Source of the DNA: Dolichospermum planctonicum
Lineage (GTDB): Bacteria > Cyanobacteriota > Cyanobacteriia > Cyanobacteriales > Nostocaceae
DNA: 64,000 nucleotides
Assembly: GCF_005402965.1 (NCBI RefSeq)
Contig: NZ_BJCF01000017.1
Location: 1-64,000 of the forward strand
Direction: 5' to 3'
Part shown: one piece after another, positions 16,662-25,518 of the stretch
Position numbering within the stretch: the first letter of the stretch is position 1
How the letters are laid out: each line of letters starts with the position of its first letter
Notes under the pieces: model-generated
Told to the model about the DNA's origin: nothing
What the model saw: only the letters and a program-made list of their open reading frames with translations
The model's database searches: none
Program-made: the position numbers and the translations under genes

Positions 16662-16847
16662 TCAATACAAATCAGATTTGACTTCATAATGTGCCACTTT
16701 ATCAGACAAAACACGCAAAGTCAAAGCCTGAACCTTATAGCCACCGCTTCCTATATTGTTTACATAGGTTAACACAGCGGGAAAATCAATCACCTCTGCA
16801 ATAAAGCGTCCGTCTTCCTCTTGTTCAATCTCTATTTTCAAGTTCAT
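16662..16847 (-). CDS. Degenerate HicB-like antitoxin
   Basis: This 61-residue HicB-type protein has no HicA partner. MNLKIEIEQEEDGRFIAEVIDFPAVLTY and KVQALTLRVLSDKV match the family, but the linking residues VNNIGSGGY do not. Reading the same DNA in another frame gives Glu-Ala-Val-Ala just before a 2-bp AT, which is the family's usual EAVAKVQAL, so a frameshift appears to have been compensated by a second indel. The C-terminus is also short and unusual. The ATG at 16847 is preferred over a longer start because similarity begins there. It is divergent from cobL, 60 bp away. Confidence 0.6.
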   Translation of the reverse strand: MNLKIEIEQEEDGRFIAEVIDFPAVLTYVNNIGSGGYKVQALTLRVLSDKVAHYEVKSDLY

Positions 16848-16907
16848 AGCCTGTAACGGTAAGGTAATAAAAGCGATATTCCAACAAAACAAACAACCTC
16901 ACAAATT

Positions 16908-18119
16908 ATGCAAAAATGGTTATCAATTATCGGTATCGGTGAAGATGGTTTAGCAGGGTTAAGTCCCCTAGCTGTTTCTTGCTTAGACAAAGCTAAAATT
17001 ATCTTTGGAGGGGAACGTCATCTTTCCATGTTACCCCCCGACGACCACCGGGAAAAAATTCCCTGGAAATCACCTTTTCAAACTTCCATAACAGAAATTA
17101 TTAGTCGTCGTGGCCAAGCAGTTTGTATTTTAGCTAGTGGCGATCCTTTATGCTATGGTGTGGGTACAAATATTCTTAAAGATATTAATATTTCGGAAGT
17201 TACAATTATTCCTGCACCTTCGGCTTTTAGTCTAGCTTGTTCTCGACTAGGATGGTCTTTAACGGAGGTGGAAACTTTAAGTTTATGTGGTCGTCCGGTT
17301 TCTCTAGTCCAATCTTACATTTATCCTGGTGCAAAATTATTAATTTTGAGTGAGGGAAAACATACCCCGGCTAATGTGGCGGAAATTTTAATAAGTCGCG
17401 GTTACGGTAATAGTCAAATTACCGTTTTAGAAAAAATGGGTAATATTAATGAGGATATTATAACAGATATCGCTACTAATTGGCAAGGAAAAAATATCGC
17501 CCCTTTAAATACTATTGCTGTGGAATGTACTGCTGATAAGGGAATAGTTGGTTTATCGAGATTTCCCGGTTTACCTGATAGTGCTTTTCATCATGATGGA
17601 CAATTGACAAAAAGAGAAGTCCGGGCGGTGACTTTATCGAGTTTAGCACCTCACCCTGGGGAGTTACTGTGGGATGTGGGGGCTGGTTGTGGTTCTATTT
17701 CTATAGAATGGCTGCGAAGCGACAGGAGATGTCGAGCGATCGCTATTGAACAAAATGCCTCTAGAATAAATTATATTGCTGATAATGCGGCTGCTTTGGG
17801 AACACCGAATTTACAAATTATTGCGGGTAAAAGTACGGAAGTTATAGAAAATTTACCCCCACCCAACGCGATTTTTATTGGTGGTGGTGTGACAGAACCA
17901 GAAATACTAGAAAATTGCTGGAATGCTTTACTTTCTGGGGGGAGAATGGTTGTTAATGTTGTGACATTAGAGGGTGAAGTGATTTTATATCAATGGTATG
18001 AAAAAGTGGGAGGGAATTTTACCCGGATTGCAATTCAACGCGCTGAACCTATTGGGTCAAGATTTTTGGGTTGGAAAGCAATGTCCCCCGTTACCCAATG
18101 GATAGGAATCAAAAATTAA
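16908..18119 (+). CDS. cobL: Precorrin-6Y C5,15-methyltransferase (decarboxylating), CbiE-CbiT fusion
   Basis: This 403-residue bifunctional enzyme methylates C5 and C15 and decarboxylates the C12 acetate in corrin synthesis. Residues 1-200 are the CbiE methylase domain (IIGIGEDGLAGLSP, LASGDPLCYGVG, PAPSAFSLACSRLG). Residues 215-400 are the CbiT class I methyltransferase (LLWDVGAGCGSISIEWLR, FIGGGVTEPEILENCW). It is transcribed away from the cobG operon, about 1.9 kb from the riboswitch, with no riboswitch of its own seen. The ATG at 16908 is the natural start. Confidence 0.94.
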   Translation: MQKWLSIIGIGEDGLAGLSPLAVSCLDKAKIIFGGERHLSMLPPDDHREKIPWKSPFQTSITEIISRRGQAVCILASGDPLCYGVGTNILKDINISEVTIIPAPSAFSLACSRLGWSLTEVETLSLCGRPVSLVQSYIYPGAKLLILSEGKHTPANVAEILISRGYGNSQITVLEKMGNINEDIITDIATNWQGKNIAPLNTIAVECTADKGIVGLSRFPGLPDSAFHHDGQLTKREVRAVTLSSLAPHPGELLWDVGAGCGSISIEWLRSDRRCRAIAIEQNASRINYIADNAAALGTPNLQIIAGKSTEVIENLPPPNAIFIGGGVTEPEILENCWNALLSGGRMVVNVVTLEGEVILYQWYEKVGGNFTRIAIQRAEPIGSRFLGWKAMSPVTQWIGIKN

Positions 18120-18199
18120 AAAAAATTAATCTGTATTTATCTGTATTTATTCGTCCGCGTTTATCTGCGTTTATCTGCGGTTAATAATTCTATAATTTA

Positions 18200-18220
18200 T
18201 TCCCATACTCTGTATGGGAA
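18200..18220. terminator. Hairpin between convergent cobL and mtnA
   Basis: TTCCCATAC-TCT-GTATGGGAA is a perfect nine-pair stem with a 3-nt loop between two converging genes, followed on the minus strand by TAAATTATAG. The T tract is weak, so its role as a terminator is plausible but not sure. The 60 bp before it hold a CTGTATTTAT / GTTTATCTGC intergenic repeat. Confidence 0.5.
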
Positions 18221-18238
18221 CGGGAGAAAAGCAAGTAT

Positions 18239-19273
18239 TTATTTTTCTTTAGCCGTTAATAAATCACTTGGAGAGAAAGCACCATTTTCTGTAATAATGG
18301 CTGTAATTAGATCCGCAGGTGTGACATCAAAAGCCGGGTTATAAAATTCTACTCCTGGAGGGGTGAGAATAGTTTCACCTATTTGATAAATTTCCCCTGG
18401 GTGACGTTCTTCAATGGGAATTTGACTACCATTAGCTATTTGAAAATCTATGGTGGATAGAGGTGCGGCGACAAAGAAAGGGATATGATGGGATTTGGCA
18501 ACAATAGCTAAACTGTAAGTCCCGATTTTATTAGCAGTGTCACCATTAGCAGCTATTCTATCAGCGCCTACAACTACAGCATCTATTAAACCTTGTTTCA
18601 TGCAGTGGGCGGCCATATTATCGGTAATTACTGTGACTGGAATCCCTTCTTGTACACATTCCCAAGCAGTGAGTTTTGCCCCTTGCAAGCGCGGACGGGT
18701 TTCGTCTGCAAATACTCTAGCTAAACGTCCTTGTTTCCAAGCGGAACGGACTACACCTAAAGCTGTACCATATCCAGCCGTAGCTAAAGCACCTGCGTTA
18801 CAATGGGTGAGGATAATTAGTTTTTCCGGGGTTTGTGGTAATGCGCCTAAACCATAATCGCCTATAGCTTGACAAGTTTGTAAGTCTTCGGCATTGATAT
18901 TTTTAGCTGTTTCTAAAAGAGTTTCTTGAATTTCTGTAACTGTTCCCAAAGTCTCATAAGCCGTTTGCATCATTCTACCAATTGCCCAAAATAAATTTAC
19001 CGCAGTGGGACGGGTAGAACGCAATAAACTGGCTACTTTCTCTAGTTTAGCTAAAAACTCCTGGCGATCGCTAGTTTCAATTTCTCTTGCCCCTAAGTAC
19101 ATTCCATAAGCAGCAGCCACTCCAATTGCTGGCGCACCTCTAACAATCATAGTGGTAATAGCTTGGGCCATATCTTGACTGCGGTGAATTTCCACCACTA
19201 TATATTCATTAGGTAAGCGAGTTTGATCAATCAGTGATACTGAATTATTACGCCAAATAACGGGATAAATCAT
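18239..19273 (-). CDS. mtnA: S-methyl-5-thioribose-1-phosphate isomerase
   Basis: This 344-residue enzyme of the methionine salvage pathway converts methylthioribose-1-phosphate to the ribulose isomer (eIF2B-like fold). Signature segments: [19 protein letters not shown], the catalytic Cys in [18 protein letters not shown] (about 158) and the catalytic Asp in [20 protein letters not shown] (about 238). Length is normal. It stands alone on the minus strand; no other methionine salvage gene is adjacent. Confidence 0.95.
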   Translation of the reverse strand: MIYPVIWRNNSVSLIDQTRLPNEYIVVEIHRSQDMAQAITTMIVRGAPAIGVAAAYGMYLGAREIETSDRQEFLAKLEKVASLLRSTRPTAVNLFWAIGRMMQTAYETLGTVTEIQETLLETAKNINAEDLQTCQAIGDYGLGALPQTPEKLIILTHCNAGALATAGYGTALGVVRSAWKQGRLARVFADETRPRLQGAKLTAWECVQEGIPVTVITDNMAAHCMKQGLIDAVVVGADRIAANGDTANKIGTYSLAIVAKSHHIPFFVAAPLSTIDFQIANGSQIPIEERHPGEIYQIGETILTPPGVEFYNPAFDVTPADLITAIITENGAFSPSDLLTAKEK

Positions 19274-19694
19274 GTTATCAGTTGTTGGTTGTAGGGGTTT
19301 AGTTAGGTGGGCATTTAACCGTATCTACACAAGCCAAGTCCACTTATGTGGGTTGCAGCTGAATTTTTTTAGTCCGGGTAGGCTGACTTTGTTTGTATAG
19401 CTGCGACTTCTAGTCACCAGGGCTTTATCAACAGATAATTTTCACATATAGCAATCATTAATGAACAAATTTATTGCCGAAAAAATCAACTTTAACCTTT
19501 GTTAGTCGTTGGTTACTCTAGCAAAACCCAGATTCATTGGCAGAAAGGGTCATTAATCAAGGATATCCCCCTATTTTTATCTAAAACGAACAAGAACTAC
19601 AACCTCAATTACAAAAAGCTCTGAGTTTGTTTGAAAGTGATTTCTCTCACTGACCGTGATGTACAATGCAAAGAAACATTAAAATTTATCAGCA
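19274..19694. repeat. Intergenic region with a dispersed hairpin repeat (19324-19418)
   Basis: No gene is seen. Positions 19324-19418 contain TCTACACAAGCCAAGTCCAC, TTTTTTTAGTCCGGGTAGGC and TGACTTTGTTTGTATAGCTG ending GCGACTTCTAGTCACC. The same order of blocks appears, better preserved, at 42823-42940, so this is a degenerate copy of a roughly 100-120-bp repeat. The rest is the AT-rich upstream region of ftrC. Confidence 0.65.
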
Positions 19695-20060
19695 ATGACT
19701 ACACCAGAAGTGAATTTAAAATCTAGCGATAAAAGCCTAGAGGCAATGCGGCATTTTTCCGAACAATACGCTAAACGGACGGGAACATTCTTCTGTTCTG
19801 AACCTTCCGTTACCGCAGTTGTGATAGAAGGGCTGGCCAAACACAAAGACGACCTGGGAGCGCCTTTATGTCCCTGTCGCCATTATGAGGATAAAGAGGC
19901 CGAAGTTAACGCCGCTTTTTGGAACTGTCCCTGCGTACCCATGCGTGAACGTAAAGAATGTCACTGTATGCTGTTCCTCACCCCTGATAATGATTTTGTC
20001 GGTGATAAACAAGAAATATCCATGGCAACTATTAAAGAAGTTCGGGATAGTATGGGATGA
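19695..20060 (+). CDS. ftrC: Ferredoxin-thioredoxin reductase catalytic subunit
   Basis: This 121-residue beta (catalytic) subunit passes electrons from photoreduced ferredoxin to thioredoxin through a 4Fe-4S cluster and a redox disulfide. The cysteine pattern CPC-x16-CPC-x8-CHC (CPCRHYEDKE..., NCPCVPMRERKECHCML) is exact. Its stop overlaps the start of the DUF309 gene by four bases (ATGA). The variable subunit ftrV is not in the window. Confidence 0.96.
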   Translation: MTTPEVNLKSSDKSLEAMRHFSEQYAKRTGTFFCSEPSVTAVVIEGLAKHKDDLGAPLCPCRHYEDKEAEVNAAFWNCPCVPMRERKECHCMLFLTPDNDFVGDKQEISMATIKEVRDSMG

Positions 20061-20449
20061 ATGAAACCATGCCTGACGAGTTTTGGCATGGTATAGAACA
20101 GTTCAATGCGGGAGAGTTCTATGCCTGTCATGACATTCTAGAAGCAATCTGGATCGATAGTCTCGAACCAGATAAAACTTTTTATCAAGGTATTCTCCAA
20201 ATCGCTGTAGGACTCTATCATCTGGGTAATTGTAACCGACGAGGGGCAATGATTCTTTTAGGAGAAGGTAGTAATCGTCTTAGGCGTTATCTACCTAGCT
20301 ACGGCGGTATTAATGTGGAAGAGTTATTTACCCAAAGTGTAGATTTATTAACAATACTACAACAGGAAAGTTTAGAAACATTGGCAAATACTGAATTGGT
20401 AGAAAATCAAATTTGGCTTTTACCCAGCATTTCTCTGAGTCATGATTAG
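20057..20449 (+). CDS. DUF309 family protein
   Basis: This 130-residue all-helical protein of the DUF309 family shows the characteristic FNAGEFYACHDILEAIWID and FYQGILQIAVGLYHLGNCNRRGAMILLGEG. His/Glu/Asp residues in the first helices suggest a metal or small-molecule site, but no function is established. It overlaps the ftrC stop by four bases, so the two are probably co-translated. An alternative start is the Met at residue 5. Confidence 0.85.
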   Translation: MNETMPDEFWHGIEQFNAGEFYACHDILEAIWIDSLEPDKTFYQGILQIAVGLYHLGNCNRRGAMILLGEGSNRLRRYLPSYGGINVEELFTQSVDLLTILQQESLETLANTELVENQIWLLPSISLSHD

Positions 20450-20805
20450 TGTCTAAACTATGATTTGGATGATTTGCATGATTTAATCCTTTAATCATCT
20501 CCTGTAGGGTGCGTCTTCAATAATTCGGTAATGGTAATAATTAACAAATTTTTGGCACTTGACGCACTTAAGTAATATGCCAGTCGCGGTCAATTAATGT
20601 CTAAATCATGACTTGTATAAGTATGATTTAATAATTTATTGCAAGTACATAGATATGTAAAAATCAATAACTTAGTAACAATTAACTAACAAATTCTTGC
20701 CAGTTTTGATCAGACATTTTCAAAGCGAAACTAAAATTTAAAACCACCGTCCGTTTTTGCTATAGAACTCATATTTGATTCCCTATTCCCTATTCCTTGA
20801 CTTTT
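20450..20805. other. Intergenic region, no gene seen
   Basis: An inverted repeat GTGCGTC (20509-20515) and GACGCAC (20561-20567) encloses 45 bp; TAGGGTGCGT...GACGCACTTA is a common type of dispersed intergenic repeat in cyanobacteria. The stretch just before lptA contains CCCTATTCCCTATTCC, another heptamer-type repeat. Confidence 0.5.
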
Positions 20806-21297
20806 ATGATACCTTCTTATCAATTGCTAAAATCACAGATAAGCCGCTTAGGGTTGGCTTTATTGCTGCCAATTTCCTTTGTGGGTACGGTGGCATTGTC
20901 TACCCAAATCCAACCTGCTATAGCCCAACCTGGGGGCAATCGTCCTTTGACTATCCGCTCTGATGTCCAGGAATATGACGCGAAAACCCAAGTAATTACT
21001 GCCCGTGGTAATGTGCAAATGCTGTATCCGGCTCGTCAAATTCAAGCTACTTCCGCTCAAGCACAATACTTTAGCAAGGAAAGACGGATTGATTTCAGTG
21101 GTAATGTGTATATCCTACAACAAGGTACTAATAGTATTCGTGCGGAAAAAGTCACCTATCTAATTGACGAAGGTAAATTTATCGCCTTACCCCAGTCTAA
21201 TCGTCAGGTAGAATCAATCTACATGATAGAGGACTCCCCAACTAGACAAACTACTAAACCAGCCCCAAAAACCCCATCCCTAAAGCGTTCTAATTAG
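20806..21297 (+). CDS. lptA: LptA/OstA-family lipopolysaccharide transport protein
   Basis: This 163-residue periplasmic protein is of the OstA/LptA jellyroll family, which forms part of the bridge carrying lipopolysaccharide to the outer membrane. An N-terminal signal peptide ends near AIAQPGG. The OstA-like part shows LTIRSDVQEYDAKTQVITAR and the repeated GNVQM/GNVYI strand pattern. The C-terminus is a Pro/Thr/Lys-rich tail. The ATG at 20806 is chosen over a TTG nine bases upstream. lptB starts 27 bp downstream. Confidence 0.88.
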   Translation: MIPSYQLLKSQISRLGLALLLPISFVGTVALSTQIQPAIAQPGGNRPLTIRSDVQEYDAKTQVITARGNVQMLYPARQIQATSAQAQYFSKERRIDFSGNVYILQQGTNSIRAEKVTYLIDEGKFIALPQSNRQVESIYMIEDSPTRQTTKPAPKTPSLKRSN

Positions 21298-21324
21298 CAT
21301 TTACTATCAGGGAAAAGCTGAAGC

Positions 21325-22053
21325 GTGAAAATTGTTTTAGAGAATATCTACAAATCCTACGGTAAACGATTAATTGTTAATCATGTTAGCCTTGCTGTTA
21401 ACCAAGGAGAAGTTGTCGGTTTACTCGGTCCCAATGGTGCTGGAAAAACAACAACATTTTATATTGCTACAGGTTTAGAAAAACCTAATCATGGTAAAGT
21501 GTGGTTAGATAATTTTGATATTACTGATCTTCCCATGCACAAAAGGGCTAGATTAGGTATTGGCTATTTAGCTCAAGAACCAAGTGTATTTCGTCATCTT
21601 TCAGTGCAAGAAAATATTCTCCTAGTATTTGAACAAACTCAAGTTCCTAGAAGAGAATGGGGAAAAAGATTACATATTTTATTGCGGGAGTTTCGCTTAG
21701 AAAAAGTGGCCGATAGTAAAGGTATTCAACTTTCTGGAGGTGAACGACGACGCACAGAATTAGCTAGAGCTTTGGCTGCGGGTAAAGATGGACCTAAATT
21801 CCTCTTTTTAGATGAACCCTTTGCGGGAGTTGACCCCATTGCTGTGTCTGAAATTCAGGAAATTGTCGGTCAATTACGCGAACGTGGTATGGGTGTATTA
21901 ATCACAGATCATAATGTCCGTGAAACCCTGTCCATTACAAACCGTGCTTATATCATGCGCGAGGGACAAATTCTCGCCTTTGGTCATGCGGATGAACTCT
22001 ATAATAATCCTTTGGTGCGACAATACTATTTAGGTGATAATTTCTCTGTTTAA
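21325..22053 (+). CDS. lptB: Lipopolysaccharide export ABC ATPase LptB
   Basis: This 242-residue ATPase powers LPS extraction by the LptFG permease. Walker A GPNGAGKTT (about 36-44), the LptB-typical QEPSVFRHLSVQENI, signature LSGGERRRTELARAL, Walker B FLFLDEPFAGVDP and switch TDHNVRETL are all present. The start is GTG at 21325. It sits between lptA and an LptF/G permease, which confirms the role. After the stop there is a short TTTAAATTGT repeat (22048-22077). Confidence 0.94.
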   Translation: MKIVLENIYKSYGKRLIVNHVSLAVNQGEVVGLLGPNGAGKTTTFYIATGLEKPNHGKVWLDNFDITDLPMHKRARLGIGYLAQEPSVFRHLSVQENILLVFEQTQVPRREWGKRLHILLREFRLEKVADSKGIQLSGGERRRTELARALAAGKDGPKFLFLDEPFAGVDPIAVSEIQEIVGQLRERGMGVLITDHNVRETLSITNRAYIMREGQILAFGHADELYNNPLVRQYYLGDNFSV

Positions 22054-22269
22054 ATTGTTTAAATTGTTTAAATTAATTTATAACCGTTTCTATAGTATTT
22101 CTATACTCCCTCAAATACAGGAATAATCAATTAACCATAGATAAATCTGTACTTTGGGAGAGCAGGAAATAATATAAATTAAAATATAAAATTGCCAAAT
22201 ATGGCTACACCACCCCAGCTATCAAAATTTTAAACTTTGCGCCTTTGCTCCTTTGCGCGAAACATAATC

Positions 22270-23445
22270 ATGACATCTAAACAATTTAAACCATTCTCTC
22301 ATTTCATCTCCCTATTTTCCTTTTCTATCATGGATCGCTATTTGGCGCTCCAATTACTGCCACCATTTTTATTTGGTGTCGGTGCATTTACTTCTGTAGT
22401 TTTAGCAATTGATAGTTTATTTGAATTATTAAGAAAAGTTGTAGAATCTGGTTTACCACTTAACATCGCTTTAGAAGTTTTCTTATTAAAGCTACCTTAT
22501 GTCATGGTTTATTCTTTTCCCATGTCGACTTTGTTAGCTACTTTAATGACTTATAGTCGTCTTTCCAGCGAAAGTGAATTAATTGCATTACGTGGCTGTG
22601 GTGTTAGTGTTTATCGGATGGTTTTAACTGCTGTAGTGTTAAGTTTTGCAGTTACGATCATGACTTATATATTTAATGAACAAATTGCTCCAGCCGCAAA
22701 TTATCGAGCTACTGTTACTCTAGAAGCAGCACTGAAATCAGATCAACCTTCTTTTAAACAACAAAATATTTATTATCCTGAATATCGAGAAATTAATGAA
22801 CCAAATGGGAGCAAAAATAAAATACTTTCTCGCTTATTTTATGCTGATCAGTTTGATGGTAAACAAATGAAGGGTTTAACAATTATAGACCGTTCTCGCG
22901 GGGAAGTTAATCAAATTGTCGTTTCTGAATCAGCTAAATGGAACGGTAAAAAACAAGTTTGGGATTTTTATAATGGGACTATTTATTTAGTGGCAACTGA
23001 TCGATCCTATCGAAATATTTTACGATTTGAACATCAGCAATTACAACTACCTCGCACACCTTTAACTTTAGCAGAAAATAACCGGGATTATGGGGAAATG
23101 AATATTTCTCAAGCTTTAGAACAATTAGAAATCGAACGTTTGGGAGGTAATGATCAAAAAATTCGCAAATTACAAGTGCGAATTCAACAAAAAATCGCTT
23201 TTCCCTTTGTTTGTGTGATTTTTGGTTTAGTTGGCTCAGTTATGGGTAGTATACCTCAACGTACTGGACGAGGAACAAGTTTTGGTATTAGTGTCATTGT
23301 CATTTTCAGTTATTACCTACTATTATCTGTTTCTGGAGCTTTAGCACAGGCTGGTATTCTTTCTCCTGTAATCGGTGCATGGCTACCCAATTTATTTGGA
23401 TTAGGAACGGGTTTATTTCTACTAGTGCGCGTAGCTCGCAGATAA
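22270..23445 (+). CDS. LptF/LptG-family permease
   Basis: This 391-residue permease is of the YjgP/YjgQ (LptF/LptG) family, the membrane part of the LPS exporter. It shows early transmembrane segments (FLFGVGAFTSVVLAIDSLFELL, LPYVMVYSFPMSTLLATLM), a periplasmic jellyroll-like middle (about 160-280) and C-terminal helices (FPFVCVIFGLVGSVMGSIPQ, FGISVIVIFSYYLLLSVSGAL). The ATG at 22270 is chosen because the longer reading from a TTG would translate a GCGCCTTTGC intergenic repeat. Whether it is F or G cannot be told; cyanobacteria often have a single gene of this kind near lptB. Confidence 0.9.
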   Translation: MTSKQFKPFSHFISLFSFSIMDRYLALQLLPPFLFGVGAFTSVVLAIDSLFELLRKVVESGLPLNIALEVFLLKLPYVMVYSFPMSTLLATLMTYSRLSSESELIALRGCGVSVYRMVLTAVVLSFAVTIMTYIFNEQIAPAANYRATVTLEAALKSDQPSFKQQNIYYPEYREINEPNGSKNKILSRLFYADQFDGKQMKGLTIIDRSRGEVNQIVVSESAKWNGKKQVWDFYNGTIYLVATDRSYRNILRFEHQQLQLPRTPLTLAENNRDYGEMNISQALEQLEIERLGGNDQKIRKLQVRIQQKIAFPFVCVIFGLVGSVMGSIPQRTGRGTSFGISVIVIFSYYLLLSVSGALAQAGILSPVIGAWLPNLFGLGTGLFLLVRVARR

Positions 23446-23620
23446 ATGTTGATGATTAAATTAATGATTAAGAAATATTAAGTTAATTAATAACTTTTGC
23501 TAAATTTATTTGACATATCAGTATAACTTATTAAATACTGTAAATATAGGGCTGCTTGCAGATGATCCCGATTATTTGGTTACTAAACATAAAAATCCCT
23601 AATTTAATAGAATTTCAACT

Positions 23621-24061
23621 ATGGAAGCTTTATTTTGCCTATCACCCCGCTATCGTCTAGATGATGAATCACCTTGGTTAGAAGGAATTGATCCTAGTCG
23701 TCATTACTGGATTGCGGTGAATGGAGATAAAAAAGCAACAGTGTCTATCCCCGGACTCTTAGTATCTTCTATAACTGAATTTAAACAAGTTATACGTCAA
23801 TTTCGCTCTCTCCAACCTGGCGAAATTATGGGTTTGGCGAGAATTTCCAGCGTTTGTATAATTCACTGTATTTCTCCTAACTGCTATGCTCTAGAAGCGA
23901 AAATTAATGATGCTGCTGTATGGCATCTTTTTGATCAGGAAACTTTGGATAGCTTGTTAATGACAGCACATCCAGATTGGCAGTGTTCACCGTCTGATAT
24001 CGAACTAGGTAGAAAATTACTATTCCGTTCTTTAGCTCAAGCTACTGCTGCTAAAGGCTAA
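23621..24061 (+). CDS. Conserved hypothetical protein, 146 residues
   Basis: I do not recognise a named domain. The protein is soluble with no signal peptide, begins MEALFCLSPRYRLDDESPWL, has HYWIAVNGDKKATVSIPG and QPGEIMGLARISSVCIIHCIS, and ends in a helical stretch. Codon use and length suggest a real gene. Its TAA stop overlaps the stop codon of the convergent CTDH gene (24058-24061), so transcripts of the two genes are complementary at their ends. Confidence 0.65.
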   Translation: MEALFCLSPRYRLDDESPWLEGIDPSRHYWIAVNGDKKATVSIPGLLVSSITEFKQVIRQFRSLQPGEIMGLARISSVCIIHCISPNCYALEAKINDAAVWHLFDQETLDSLLMTAHPDWQCSPSDIELGRKLLFRSLAQATAAKG

Positions 24062-24501
24062 ACGGGATCAACTGTATATTCTTTATCGGGTGGCCGTAAG
24101 CACAGCAAATCTTGGGGTGAGGCTAAAAGCTTGATTTTAGCTTCAGTGATTTGTTTATTTTGGTTGAGAATGAATAACCACAGGACATTTACACCACACC
24201 AGGAAGTTTCCGCTTTACCAGTCACCTGAATTTGAGTATAATAATCTGGTAAGTTCTCACTCATTCCCTGTTGCGGGTAGGCTTTGATATCTTGCGCTTC
24301 TTTGTCAAGATAAGTAGCGATCGCTTCTTGTCCGATAATAGCAGATTCAAATGGTGGGTACATAAGACCATCCTCCGCAAATAAAGCGGCGGTTTGTGTA
24401 AATTCCCCGGCATTTAAAGTAGTAAAGTAATTTAAAATTGTTGTTTCTGTGACTCCTGAAATCTCAATTTCTCCTGGTGGTGAGAATTTAGCAACGGTCA
24501 T
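24058..24501 (-). CDS. C-terminal-domain homolog of orange carotenoid protein (CTDH)
   Basis: This 147-residue NTF2-like protein resembles the C-terminal half of the orange carotenoid protein (OCP). FAEDGLMYPPFESAIIGQEAI, TQIQVTGKAETSWCGVNVLW and AKIKLLASPQDLL are close to OCP. The Cys of SWCG (residue 102) matches the cysteine known in Anabaena CTDH to mediate redox-dependent dimerisation. CTDHs bind carotenoid as dimers and pass it to helical carotenoid proteins. The HCP gene is 290 bp upstream on the same strand, the same pairing as CTDH and HCP4 in Anabaena PCC 7120 (from memory). Both carotenoid-contacting Trp of OCP appear to be kept. Confidence 0.88.
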   Translation of the reverse strand: MTVAKFSPPGEIEISGVTETTILNYFTTLNAGEFTQTAALFAEDGLMYPPFESAIIGQEAIATYLDKEAQDIKAYPQQGMSENLPDYYTQIQVTGKAETSWCGVNVLWLFILNQNKQITEAKIKLLASPQDLLCLRPPDKEYTVDPV

Positions 24502-24586
24502 ATATTTACCTGTATTACTTTAGATTAGAAATAAACCGCAAAAGGGCGAAGGACGCGAAGAAATACAAGATTAAAAAAAATGGGTT

Positions 24587-24680
24587 TAGCCTCACAAAAA
24601 AGTGATATTACGCAACTGACTATTTATGGATATTATTGTGACAGTTGCGTAACTTCTAAAATGGTCAAATATTGAGGCTA
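24587..24680. repeat. 94-bp nested inverted repeat, MITE-like
   Basis: Outer arms TAGCCTCA (24587-24594) and TGAGGCTA (24673-24680) enclose inner arms TTACGCAACTG (24608-24618) and CAGTTGCGTAA (24642-24652). The size, perfect arms and absence of an ORF resemble a miniature inverted-repeat element, although no clear target duplication is visible. It lies between the HCP and CTDH genes. Confidence 0.6.
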
Positions 24681-24719
24681 TGAGGATATAGAAATTGTTA
24701 AATCCTTTGAGGGGAATTT

Positions 24720-24797
24720 AAAATCTAAAATCCAAAATCTAAAATCCAAAATCTAAAATCCAAAATCTAAAATCCAAAATCTAAAATCCAAAATCTA
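24720..24797. repeat. Heptamer tandem repeat (AAAATCY)n next to the HCP stop
   Basis: Eleven copies of a heptamer alternate AAAATCT and AAAATCC and run up to and into the TTAGA bases at the end of the HCP gene. This is an STRR-type repeat; shorter versions occur at 35570-35605 and 53757. Confidence 0.85.
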
Positions 24798-25310
24798 ATC
24801 AGCTAAGGGGTCTACACCCATATCTGAGACTACTTTCCGCAAAACAGTAATTTGTTGACCAAAATCTAATTCTTTTAAGGTTTCTAAAACTCGTGAACCG
24901 TCGCGGGACAGTTGATAACCGGCTGGTACGGGAATAACAAAGCCTTTCACCATTAATTCTGATAATTCGTACCAGAAGGCCAACTTGGTGTTGACGCTGA
25001 GAATACCATAGGCGCGGGAAATGGGGGTATTCCTTTGAGCAGCCAAGTCGCGCATGACTTCTAACTGCTCTGGGTGGGACATTTGTTTAATTTGATTTAA
25101 AAGACCTTCTGCCAGTTGCAGACGCGCTGCACCTGTAGCTGCCGGTGTAATAGAGCGACCCATTTCTGTGTAGGCATACCAAAGAACTGCCAGTTGATCA
25201 TCTATGCTCAGAGCTTTGAATACAGCAATGGTCGCGGGGATAGCGTCGGTGGTTTGATAATTGAAAGTTCCAGAAAATCTGGTTGAAGCTGAATCAGAGG
25301 TGAATGTCAT
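24795..25310 (-). CDS. Helical carotenoid protein (OCP N-terminal-domain homolog)
   Basis: This 171-residue all-helical protein matches the carotenoid-binding effector half of OCP. FKALSIDDQLAVLWYAYTEMG holds the Trp and Tyr (44 and 47) equivalent to OCP W41/Y44, and KLAFWYELSELMVKG holds the W110 equivalent. HCPs quench singlet oxygen, and the HCP4 type can bind phycobilisomes and quench their excitation. Pairing with the CTDH gene suggests HCP4, which receives carotenoid from the CTDH. The start has GGAG eight bases before the ATG. Confidence 0.88.
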   Translation of the reverse strand: MTFTSDSASTRFSGTFNYQTTDAIPATIAVFKALSIDDQLAVLWYAYTEMGRSITPAATGAARLQLAEGLLNQIKQMSHPEQLEVMRDLAAQRNTPISRAYGILSVNTKLAFWYELSELMVKGFVIPVPAGYQLSRDGSRVLETLKELDFGQQITVLRKVVSDMGVDPLAD

Positions 25311-25518
25311 AATTTCTCCAAGGTCTATGAATTAAGTCAGGAGGTTAATCACTCTGGGTTGCTTGACCTCTTCTGTTCTATATTGCATTATTTCTTAACA
25401 AATTGCAAATAAAATTTACATATATGTGTAATCAGGAATAGTAAACTAGGGGATCATAGCCTGGCCTGATAATATACTGATCATCCCTTTTGTCTTTGCT
25501 AAATTTCCCATAAGAAAA

